Made by a program: the position numbers and the translations under genes. Below the pieces are notes generated by a model that did no database searches, was not told where the DNA came from, and saw only the letters and a list, made by a program, of their open reading frames with translations. From assembly GCA_019192545.1 (NCBI GenBank), contig JAHCMI010000046.1, positions 1-64,000 on the forward strand: a stretch of 64,000 bases of DNA, given 5' to 3'. This DNA comes from Rivularia sp. MS3 (GTDB lineage: Bacteria; Cyanobacteriota; Cyanobacteriia; Cyanobacteriales; Nostocaceae). This document shows positions 52,922 to 61,600 of this stretch, one piece after another (the stretch's first letter is position 1; every line of letters starts with the position of its first letter).

Positions 52922-54061
52922 ATGGCAAAGGGTATTAATCTGACGCTGAAAATCGGTGCTAACAATAACACTAAGCCTGCTTCAAGGGAATTGATGGAGG
53001 CTCTTGATAGCGTAGAAGTTACTCATAATGACACGGGACGCTCTGGGTTTCAGATTGTTTTTGCGGTGGGACGCTCTGGTAACAAAGACCAAAAAGATTA
53101 CAAATTACTACGGAATTCTTTACTAAAACCTTTTAATCGGGTAATTCTAATTGTGACATTTAATGCCAAACCCAAGATTCTCTTGGATGGGATTATTACT
53201 AATCAACAGCTAGCAGCTAGTAACGAACCTCGCGGTTCTACTTTAACTGTTACTGGTGAAGATGTCAGCGTCATGATGGATTTGGAGGAAAAATCGGCGG
53301 AACATCCCCAGCAAGATGAGGCTACTATTTCTAGAATGCTGATTTCTAAGTATTCTAAATACGGTATGATTCCTCAAGTTGCTAAGCCGTCTTTGAAGGA
53401 GCGTCCGACGAAAAATGAAAGAGTACCCGTACAGCAAGGTACCGATTTGCAATATATCAAGCAGCTAGCAGAACGATTTGCTTATGTTTTCTATGTCGAA
53501 CCTGGCCCAGCTTCTACTAAGAATATTGCTTATTGGGGACCGCCAAGAAAAGGAACTAAAGTTCAAAAGGCGCTTAGTGTGAATATGGGTTCTTTTACCA
53601 ATGTTGATTCCCTGAATTTCCAAAATAATGCTTTGGCTGCAACTACAGTAGCCGGTAAGGTTCAAGATCGGAAAAATAATCGCATTCAAAAACTACGGGA
53701 TGAAACGAGCGATCGCCCTGCTTTAGCTCAAAAATCGGCTTTAAAATCACAAGCTAAGGTAAGGGTGAAGCAGTTTCGGGAAACTGGACGCAGTACGGCT
53801 CAGGCTCGTTCGTTTGCTCAAGCTACGATTGACCGCTCTATTGATGATGTTGTCACTGTAACAGGGCAGTTAGACAGCGTTCGCTACGGGGGACTTTTAG
53901 AAGTCAGGGAAAAAGTCGGATTGCGGGGTGCAGGCTATAGCTATGACGGTTTGTATTATGTCAAAAGCGTCACTCACAAAATCCGCAAAGGCGAATACAA
54001 GCAGAGTTTTACAATTACTCGCGAGGGAGTCGGAACAACAGTGCGAGGAGTAAAAATATGA
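52922..54061 (+). CDS. Late-control gpD-like hub protein (VgrG N-terminal half, Afp8-like)
   Basis: The 379-residue protein shows the gp27/gpD pattern: an initial beta-domain (LTLKIGANNNTK...VEVTHNDTGRSGFQIVFAVG), LDGIITNQQLAASNEPRGSTLTVTGED, the helix VPVQQGTDLQYIKQLAERFAYVFYVEPG, and a terminal GLLEVREKVGLRGAGYSYDGLYYVKSVTHKIRKGEYKQSFTITREG. These trimeric hub proteins link the tube to the spike. The stop overlaps the spike gene by four bases (ATGA), reflecting a VgrG-like pair that is split into two polypeptides. The start is ATG 52922. Confidence 0.9.
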   Translation: MAKGINLTLKIGANNNTKPASRELMEALDSVEVTHNDTGRSGFQIVFAVGRSGNKDQKDYKLLRNSLLKPFNRVILIVTFNAKPKILLDGIITNQQLAASNEPRGSTLTVTGEDVSVMMDLEEKSAEHPQQDEATISRMLISKYSKYGMIPQVAKPSLKERPTKNERVPVQQGTDLQYIKQLAERFAYVFYVEPGPASTKNIAYWGPPRKGTKVQKALSVNMGSFTNVDSLNFQNNALAATTVAGKVQDRKNNRIQKLRDETSDRPALAQKSALKSQAKVRVKQFRETGRSTAQARSFAQATIDRSIDDVVTVTGQLDSVRYGGLLEVREKVGLRGAGYSYDGLYYVKSVTHKIRKGEYKQSFTITREGVGTTVRGVKI

Positions 54062-54858
54062 AAGAGTTTTGGGGGAAATATCGCGGTAAAGTTACCGGTA
54101 GCAAAGACCCTTTGCATTTAGGCAGGGTACAAATAGAAGTTCCGGCAGTGTTGGGAGAAGGGCGCAATAGTTGGGCTATGCCTTGTACGCCATATGCAGG
54201 AAAAGATATTGGTTGGTTTACCGTTCCACCTGTAGGAACAAACATTTGGGTTGAATTTGAAGGAGGTGACCCCGATTATCCGATTTGGTCTGGTTGTTTC
54301 TGGAATGAAAAAGAACTGCCTAAAAATGCCCAGGTAGATGAACCGGACAAAGTACAGGTATTTAAAACTGATGGAATTACTGTAACTATTAGTAATTTAG
54401 GTAACAATAAAGGTTTAACCATCGAAGTTGATAAACCCGTGGTAGAGCGCAAACTGAAAATGGTTTTTAATGCCGGTGGAATTGAAATAAATAATAAAGA
54501 TGAGACGGTAGCGAAGTTAACCGCAGATATTATTGAATTAAATAATCAGGAAAATTCTACTATTACAGTTGCTAAAGATAATATTCAACTTAAAGAAAAT
54601 TCTGTCGAAATCAAGCTGACATCTAACAGCATCGATTTGATTGATAATCCTTCGACTATAAAATTAACTACATCAGCAATTGAATTAGCCAATAATCCAG
54701 CAAAAGTGAAAATCGCACCTTCAGCGATTGAACTCAGCGACACTCCCGCAACCACAAAACTTGCTCCTTCCGGAATAGAAATGAGCATGGGTGCAGCCAG
54801 CGTTAAACTTTCCCCTGTCAGCGTCAACGTCAACAATGGAGCCTTGGAGGTGATTTAA
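54058..54858 (+). CDS. Spike protein, gpV/gp5-OB type with repetitive beta-prism tail (Afp8-like)
   Basis: Residues ~1-90 form the OB-fold of phage baseplate protein V (GKYRGKVTGSKDPLHLGRVQIEVPAVLG, MPCTPYAGKDIGWFTVPPVGTNIWVEFEGGDPDYPIW). Residues ~150-266 consist of about six repeats of ~17 residues (KLTSNSIDLIDNPSTIKLTT..., KIAPSAIELSDTPATTKLAP...), which would trimerise into a needle-shaped beta-prism. It is translated from ATG 54058 inside the end of the gpD-like gene. The PAAR gene starts directly after its stop, so hub, spike and tip are co-produced. Confidence 0.92.
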   Translation: MKEFWGKYRGKVTGSKDPLHLGRVQIEVPAVLGEGRNSWAMPCTPYAGKDIGWFTVPPVGTNIWVEFEGGDPDYPIWSGCFWNEKELPKNAQVDEPDKVQVFKTDGITVTISNLGNNKGLTIEVDKPVVERKLKMVFNAGGIEINNKDETVAKLTADIIELNNQENSTITVAKDNIQLKENSVEIKLTSNSIDLIDNPSTIKLTTSAIELANNPAKVKIAPSAIELSDTPATTKLAPSGIEMSMGAASVKLSPVSVNVNNGALEVI

Positions 54859-55182
54859 TTGCCCGGTTTTTTACTAAACGTTGGTTCCGTCGTTATCTGC
54901 GCCCACGGCGGACAAGCAAAACCTACCGTACCCAACCCAAGGGTTAAAGTCATGGGACAACCAGTAACTACCTTGGGGCCTCCCTATACAGTCATAGGTT
55001 GCGCCAATCCACCACCACCAGCAAATGTTGGCCCTTGTCTAATTTGCAATTGGATTACTGCTTCTTTACGAGTCAAGGTAATGGGAATGCCCGTATTGTT
55101 GCAGGATAGTCAGTCTATCTGCGTACCCACCGGAACCCCGGCATCTGTGGTATTTACGCAGCCAAGGGTTAAGGCGATGTGA
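54859..55182 (+). CDS. PAAR-like spike tip protein
   Basis: The 107-residue protein has three PAAR-type Pro-Gly/Ala-rich strands: MPGFLLNVGSVVICAHGGQA, LGPPYTVIGCANPPPPANVGPCLICNW and KVMGMPVLLQDSQSICVPTG. It lacks the usual PAAR His pair but has Cys and His residues that could bind metal at the tip. It starts with TTG at 54859; a strong GGAGGTGA site overlaps the end of the spike gene and is well spaced for that start. It caps the spike and may carry effectors. Confidence 0.88.
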   Translation: MPGFLLNVGSVVICAHGGQAKPTVPNPRVKVMGQPVTTLGPPYTVIGCANPPPPANVGPCLICNWITASLRVKVMGMPVLLQDSQSICVPTGTPASVVFTQPRVKAM

Positions 55183-55290
55183 GAATTGGGATTGGGAGTG
55201 AGGGAGAGAGGGAGGGAAAAGAAACTAGTTTTACTCATTACTTGCTACTCCTAACAACTAATCACCAACCAATAACAACTAACTTTTAAA

Positions 55291-55650
55291 ATGCAGCAAA
55301 TTAATTATCCATTTTTGATCGACAATCGCGGTAGGGTAGCGTCTCCGGATTACAACCAGCATATTCGGCAGATGATTGAGCAGGTGCTGTTTACTTTTCC
55401 TGGTGAAAGGGTGAATCGTCCAGATTTTGGTACTGGTTTACAGCAGTTGATTTTCGATCCTAATGGTGGTGAATTGGCTGCTGCAACTCAATTTTTGGTG
55501 CAGGGTGCTTTGGAACAATGGTTGGGAGATTTGATTGAGTTAGAAGCGGTAGATGTAGAAAACGAAGATTCCAAATTAACGGTGACTATTCAGTACATAG
55601 TTAAACGTACTCAAGAGCAGCGACTAGAAGAATTTTCTCGGGAAATTTGA
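55291..55650 (+). CDS. GPW/gp25-family baseplate wedge protein (Afp9-like)
   Basis: The 119-residue protein has the gp25 signature: HIRQMIEQVLFTFPGERVNRPDFGTGLQQLIFDPN, followed by an amphipathic ALEQWLGDLIELEAVDVENEDSKLTVTIQYIVKRT. Gp25 proteins join the baseplate wedge to the first sheath ring. It lies between PAAR and the J-type genes, the common eCIS order. The start is ATG 55291. The length is typical for the family. Confidence 0.95.
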   Translation: MQQINYPFLIDNRGRVASPDYNQHIRQMIEQVLFTFPGERVNRPDFGTGLQQLIFDPNGGELAAATQFLVQGALEQWLGDLIELEAVDVENEDSKLTVTIQYIVKRTQEQRLEEFSREI

Positions 55651-55863
55651 ATAGATTAATCTCTTTGAATCACTCAATACGGGTGTTGGGTTACGCTTTG
55701 CTTCACCCAACCTACGAACTATTTTTTTCGATGAAATATTAGGAATTAAAAAAACCCTTCTAGAGCGCAGAGAGTATAGAGGTAAGAGTCAGCCAGGAGG
55801 ATTTTCCATACTTTACGCAGCAGTAAAGAAAACTAACAACTAACTACTAACCACTAACTAGAA
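55651..55863. other. Gap with TTGGGTT hairpin repeat
   Basis: Contains a GGTTGGGTT-type hairpin copy (55683-55713) and a CTAGAGCGCAGAGAG stretch related to the CTCTGCG element, then the start region of the J-type gene. No gene seen. Confidence 0.5.
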
Positions 55864-58377
55864 ATGAGTACCCAATATTTATGTAAAAACCAACGCCGAC
55901 GAGCTAAAGTACTCAGCAGCAATATATTAAACGGAATTGATTATTTAGAGGTTTCCTCAGATAGGAAAACACTACTTGTATATTTTTTACACAATCTTCC
56001 GGGTGTTGCTCAAGAAGATTCGGTACCTGCAAATTCCAATGCTTTAACGGCAGACAATATTTTAATTACTGGTGGAATAAGGGTTCGTAATATTGTTGTT
56101 GAGTCTGTAACTTCCTTTGAGAATCTTTTAACTGTCAGAGTCAATGGTAATAATGATTTTTCTACTTACACTCTAAAGTTGGTTGATTCTGATAGTAGTG
56201 TAAATGCTCCTAAAGGTTTTGATTCTCAACTTTGTGTGGTAGATTTTTCTTTTTGGGTTGAAGATAGAAGCGAGTTTGACTGTAAAACTCCAGATGCACC
56301 AACTCAGAAACAACCACCTCCACCTTTTATTGATTATCTAGCTAAAGATTACGCTAGCTTTCGCCGTTTGATGCTCGATAGATTGGCAGTTACGGTACCG
56401 GATTGGCAAGAGCGCAATCCCTCGGATATCGGTATCATGCTTGTAGAACTTTTAGCTTACGCAGCAGATAATCTCAGCTACTATCAAGATGCAGTGGCGA
56501 CTGAGGCTTATTTAGGTACGGCTCGCAAACGAGTTTCGGTGCGTCGTCATGCCAGAATGTTGGACTATTTTATGCATGATGGTTGTAATGCTCGTGCTTG
56601 GGTTGTAATAAAGGTAGAATCTGGTTCTCAGGCTGATGGGTGTATTTTGCAGGGAGCCGTTAACAGTTTGAAGCTAAAAGAAAATAAAATCAAGACTCGT
56701 TTTTTAACAAAAATAAATTTAGCTAAAATTCAAGGGAAAAAAGACGATATTGGCGTGCGGATTAAGCCGGAAAAATACGAAGAATTATTAAATCAACAGC
56801 CGCAAGTATTTGAACCGCTTCACGATATTAGTTTATATGCAAAATTCAGCGAAATTAATTTTTATACCTGGGATAACGAACAATGTTTATTACCCAAGGG
56901 AGCAACTCAAGCAACTTTGGATTTTTGCGATAAACCAGAACTTTGGAAACAGGCTGAGAAACACCTTAAAGGCAGGGTGTTAATTTTTGAAGAAGTCAAA
57001 AATCCTCAAACAGGCGATCGCTTTGATTTCGATCCAACTCATCGTCATGCTGTAAGAATAACGAATGTGACAAAAACTACAGATGCTCTTAACGATGATA
57101 GAAAATTATTGTCGGTGGAATGGGCAGTTGAAGATGCTTTACCCTTTGATTTATGGATTTCTAATTTAGATAGTAAAGGAGAATTAATTGAAAATATTAG
57201 TATAGTTCGCGGTAATGTGGTTTTAGTTGATCGCGGTCGAACTGTAGAAGGTGATGATGCAAATTTGGGTACTGTTCCCCAACAAGGTAAATATCGTCCT
57301 TTATTGCAATTTGGGCCTTTAACTCAACAAGGATACGTCCGAGATAATCGCGATTTATGGGTAACTTTTAATCCCGAAGCTTCTGCTACATCGGTGATGA
57401 ATTGGGAAATGCGCGATGTGAAACCGAGTATTTCTATATGGGAGCAAGGGAGACGAGAAATTCCTTGGTTTCCTCAGCAAGATTTGCTTAATAGCGATAG
57501 ATTTTCCCGAGAATTTGTAGTAGAAACTGAAGATAACGGACGTACCTACCTGCGTTTCGGGGATAATCAGTTAGGAAAACGACCAACACCAGGAACCAGC
57601 TTTCAGGCAATTTACCGAATTGGGAACGGTAAATTAGGTAACATTGGTGCTAATAAAATCGAGCATGTAGTTACCGATATTGATGGTATAGCTAAGGTAT
57701 ACAATCCCTTGCCAGCCCAAGGCGGTACCGAACCCGAAGCCATTGAAAAAGCCCGTTTAGATGCACCCCAAGCATTCCGCATTCAACAACGCGCCGTCAC
57801 CGCATCCGACTACGCCAACGTTGCACAACTTTACAAGGGTGTTAAGAAAGCAATAGCTAACCGCCGCTGGACGGGAAGTTGGTATACCATTTTTATAACC
57901 GTAGACCGAGAACAAGGATTACCAGTAAATGAAGATAAAACCTTCAAAGATAATTTACGTAATTTCTTGGAAAGCTTTCGTCTTGCCGGACACGATTTAG
58001 AAATTGAAGGTCCCCGCTATATTCCTTTAGATATAGCGATGACGGTGCATTTATTACCCGATTATTTCCGTAGCAGCGTTAAAACAGCGCTTTTAGAAAC
58101 TTTCAGTACTGCGGTATTATCCAACGGTAAATTAGGCTTCTTCCATCCCGATAATTTTACCTTTGGGCAACCAGTATATCTCAGTCAGGTTATAACTACA
58201 GCCATGCAAATACCTGGAGTTAGTTCCGTTGAATTAACAAAATTTCAACGCTGGCAACAACCTTCTAATCGGGAATTAGAAAACGGACAAATTCCCTTCG
58301 ACAGACTAGAAATAGCTCGCGTTGACAACAATCCCAATGCTCCCGAGAATGGGCGAATTTTATTCAATATGAAATAG
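55864..58377 (+). CDS. Putative baseplate assembly protein J (Afp11-like), 837 aa
   Basis: The protein matches the large J-type wedge of eCIS: FIDYLAKDYASFRRLMLDRLAVTVPDWQERNPSDIGIMLVELLAYAADNLSYYQDAVATEAYLGTARKR near residues 155-225 is the diagnostic segment, and RDNRDLWVTFNP, RTYLRFGDNQLGKRPTPGTSF and ARLDAPQAFRIQQRAVTASDYANVAQ near 490-640 complete the J core. The N-terminus (~1-150) has a beta-sandwich. The last ~200 residues include IFITVDREQGLPVNEDKTF and a barrel segment. It forms the main arms of the baseplate. The length is typical for this family. The start is ATG 55864. Confidence 0.93.
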   Translation: MSTQYLCKNQRRRAKVLSSNILNGIDYLEVSSDRKTLLVYFLHNLPGVAQEDSVPANSNALTADNILITGGIRVRNIVVESVTSFENLLTVRVNGNNDFSTYTLKLVDSDSSVNAPKGFDSQLCVVDFSFWVEDRSEFDCKTPDAPTQKQPPPPFIDYLAKDYASFRRLMLDRLAVTVPDWQERNPSDIGIMLVELLAYAADNLSYYQDAVATEAYLGTARKRVSVRRHARMLDYFMHDGCNARAWVVIKVESGSQADGCILQGAVNSLKLKENKIKTRFLTKINLAKIQGKKDDIGVRIKPEKYEELLNQQPQVFEPLHDISLYAKFSEINFYTWDNEQCLLPKGATQATLDFCDKPELWKQAEKHLKGRVLIFEEVKNPQTGDRFDFDPTHRHAVRITNVTKTTDALNDDRKLLSVEWAVEDALPFDLWISNLDSKGELIENISIVRGNVVLVDRGRTVEGDDANLGTVPQQGKYRPLLQFGPLTQQGYVRDNRDLWVTFNPEASATSVMNWEMRDVKPSISIWEQGRREIPWFPQQDLLNSDRFSREFVVETEDNGRTYLRFGDNQLGKRPTPGTSFQAIYRIGNGKLGNIGANKIEHVVTDIDGIAKVYNPLPAQGGTEPEAIEKARLDAPQAFRIQQRAVTASDYANVAQLYKGVKKAIANRRWTGSWYTIFITVDREQGLPVNEDKTFKDNLRNFLESFRLAGHDLEIEGPRYIPLDIAMTVHLLPDYFRSSVKTALLETFSTAVLSNGKLGFFHPDNFTFGQPVYLSQVITTAMQIPGVSSVELTKFQRWQQPSNRELENGQIPFDRLEIARVDNNPNAPENGRILFNMK

Positions 58378-58462
58378 GGAATTGGGGATTGGGAGTAGTG
58401 AGCAGCGAGTAGCAAGTAGTAAGTAGCGAAAAAATTACCTGGCAAAGTTGACTTGGTTGACT

Positions 58463-58618
58463 ACTAGTACTCCACCACATAAGTTACGAGGGATAACACT
58501 AATTCAATTTTAATAAGATCAATCCTTCTTACCCTCTTCCTCTGTTTCCTCTGCGCTCTCTGCGGTTTTTTTTTAATCCGTTAATAACTGCTCAAAATTA
58601 ATGTGGCACAGTACTAGT
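58463..58618. repeat. MITE-like element with ACTAGTACT terminal inverted repeats
   Basis: The left end ACTAGTACTCCACCACATAA and the right end TTAATGTGGCACAGTACTAGT are inverted copies over 15-18 bases with mismatches in the middle. The interior includes CTCTGCGCTCTCTGCGG followed by a T-run. Related sequences occur at 32585-32725, 51360-51430, and within the coding regions at 40976-41492 and 59251-59290. Confidence 0.7.
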
Positions 58619-58680
58619 TTCACTCATAACTCATAACTAATTACTCATCTCCATGCCCAATCCCCAATGCCCCAATTATT

Positions 58681-61600
58681 ATGACTAATTCACCAAAATC
58701 AATTTACAACAGACCTGGATTGCCAGCTATAGTTTACCGTATTGGTGACTATAATTCTTTTCGGGAGCGTTTGATATCGCAAATATCTACTCAGTTAGTT
58801 ATAAAAGATACTATTGCTCAACGCAGTTCTCTGGCAAAACTAACAACTCGTTCTAATGAAGATCCGGCGATCGCGCTTCTGGATGCTTGGGCTGTAGTTG
58901 CCGATGTGCTGACGTTTTACCAAGAGCGGATTGCGAATGAGGGTTATTTACGCACTGCGACAGAACGGTTTTCGGTGTTGCAGTTAGCGCGTAGTATTGG
59001 CTACGAGCTTAGTCCTGGTGTAGCTGCTAGTACGTACTTAGCTTTTACCGTGGATGATGCTGTTGAAAGCGTTACTCAAGCCATTGTTCCCCAGGGAACT
59101 CCGGTAATGAGCATTCCGACGACGGATGATGAAGTACCTCAAACTTTTGAAACGAGTGCCGAAATTCTGACGCATCTTGATTGGAATAGTATCCAACCGA
59201 GGTTGAGTAAACCGCAGGAAATTGGTGAGAATTTAGTAGAAAATGACAGATTAAAAAACCGCAGAGACGCAAAGAGCGCAGAGGAAGAAGATAAAGAGAA
59301 AAATAATCAAATTTATTTACAGGGTACTAGTACCCAACTGCAACCGGGGGATTGGGTTTTATTAGTTGCTAATCAAGAGCAAAATATTCAAACTTATTTA
59401 CTTAAATTGACTGCTGTAGAATTATCGGCAGATAATAATTACACGTTGATTAGTTGGGAGAAACAATTACCGCAAGCGATTAAAAGTAGACTTCGCAATC
59501 CTCAAATTTTTGCTTTCCGCAATTCGGCATCTTTATTTGGTAAAAATGCTCCACTGTGGAAAGATATGCCGGATGAAATTAAAAAAGCTGGTGGTGGTAC
59601 GGTAGTTGGGGGTGTTTTTTGCAGCGAGGATAATGGTAGTAATTGGACTCCTCAAAATAAGAATTTAGCAAATACAGATATTCTTTGTCTTGCTACAGAT
59701 AAATCTAGTAATTCTTCTAGTAAATACTTGTTTGCGGGTACTCCAGATAGGGGAATATTTCGCTTGCCAGATGATGGTGAAAATTGGGAAGCAGTTAATG
59801 CTGGTTTAACTAATTTAAATATTCAAGCACTTTATATTCAACCCGAGAAAGGATATGTATTTGCCGGTACTCCCGGAGGTGGTGTTTTCCGCTCTAAGGA
59901 TAATGGCGATAATTGGGTGCCAATTCATACGGGAAGCGTGCGGGTACAAAGTCAAGGTGATAATAATTGGCAATCTATAAATACTGCAATTCCTAATACC
60001 GTTGTGCGTTCCCTTGTTACCTGTGCAGGTGATGATAAACAATATATATTTGCTGGTACGGATGATAATATCTATCGCAGCGAAAATCAAGGTAAAGACT
60101 GGTATACGACTAATAACTCTAATTCAGCGACTAATGAGTGTAATCCAAATCTTCAAGGGTTGCCAGGTAAAGCAGTTTTGTCTTTGATGGTAACTGAAAT
60201 TACTGGAATTATTAGCGATATTGATAATTCAGATAAAAAGAAAATTACAGTATCGAAATTGACTGGTGAATTAAAGGAAGGAGACGTTATTGCTGTAGGA
60301 GATGAAAAAATAAAAATTGTAAAAGTTCCTTCTAATGAAAATGAATCGGAAATAATTCTGACACTTGATAAAGAAGTTGATACAAATTTAAATACACCAA
60401 TCGCTTGTACAACTAATAAATTTAATATATTTGCTGGTACAGATGATGGAATTTATCGCAGTAGTGATTATGGAAATCGCTGGCAACCAATAACAGAATA
60501 TAACAATAATATCAAAAGAGTTTTTTCATTAACTCACTATCAAAGGGATGGACTTTTTTATCTTTTTGCCGGTACCGACAATGGTATTTATTCTTCTCTA
60601 AATCGAGAAAATTGGACAAATATTAACAATGATTTATTAGAAAATGTCCCAGTTTATGCTCTAGATAATCATGGCGAACATTTATTTGCCGGTACAAATC
60701 AAGGTATATTTGTTTCTACAGATAACGGCGGCTCTTGGAAGAAAGTTAAGAATGAAGATTTAATAAAAAAGAAGATTAATATTACTTCAGATAACGGCGG
60801 CTCTTCTGATAAAGTTGAGGATGAAGATTTAAATAAAAAGAAGATTAATATTACTTCTTTAGCTGTTAAAAATATAAATGATGATAATCATAAAATATTT
60901 GCCGGTGCTTTATTTTCTGGTTTTGTTGAAGATAAAGAGAATGAAGAGAATGAAGAGGATAAAGAGAATCAATGGCCACACTTTAAATTTCCTGACGAGG
61001 TGAAACTCGAAAAAATTGATTTAAATACCATTTATCCTAAAATTTTAGAAAATAGCTGGATGGTTTTATTAAATGAAAATCGATTTCAAGCTATTAAGGT
61101 AGATAAGGTGTCTACTGATTCTGTTAGTGAATTTAGTTTAACATCGGAAGTTACAAAAATTACTTTTAATAATTCTGCTGATTTAAGTGACTTTGGAAGA
61201 CGAAAGACTCAAGTTTTAATTCAAAGCGAATCTTTAGCTTTAGCGCCGGAAGTTTTAACGGTGACGATGCAGCAGGAGAATATTTTTCTTGACCCCATAA
61301 ATAAAGATAAAATCTATCTGAGTAAATTTATTTCAGATTTGCATTCAGATAAAACTTTGATTGTCAGCGGTAAGCATATCCGCGCTCTTGCTGAAGATGT
61401 TGGCGGCTTTTTTGTCTGGAATGCTGATGAAAGTAAATGGCAGCGTCAGAATCAAGGTTTAACAAATACCAATATTCAAGCCTTAGCTATTGATAAATCA
61501 AAAAATAAATATTATATCGGTACTAATCAAGGTGTTTTTCATTCTTTCGGTAACAATCAAGCTAATAATCACATTTGGGAACCTTTACAAACTAAAGGTT

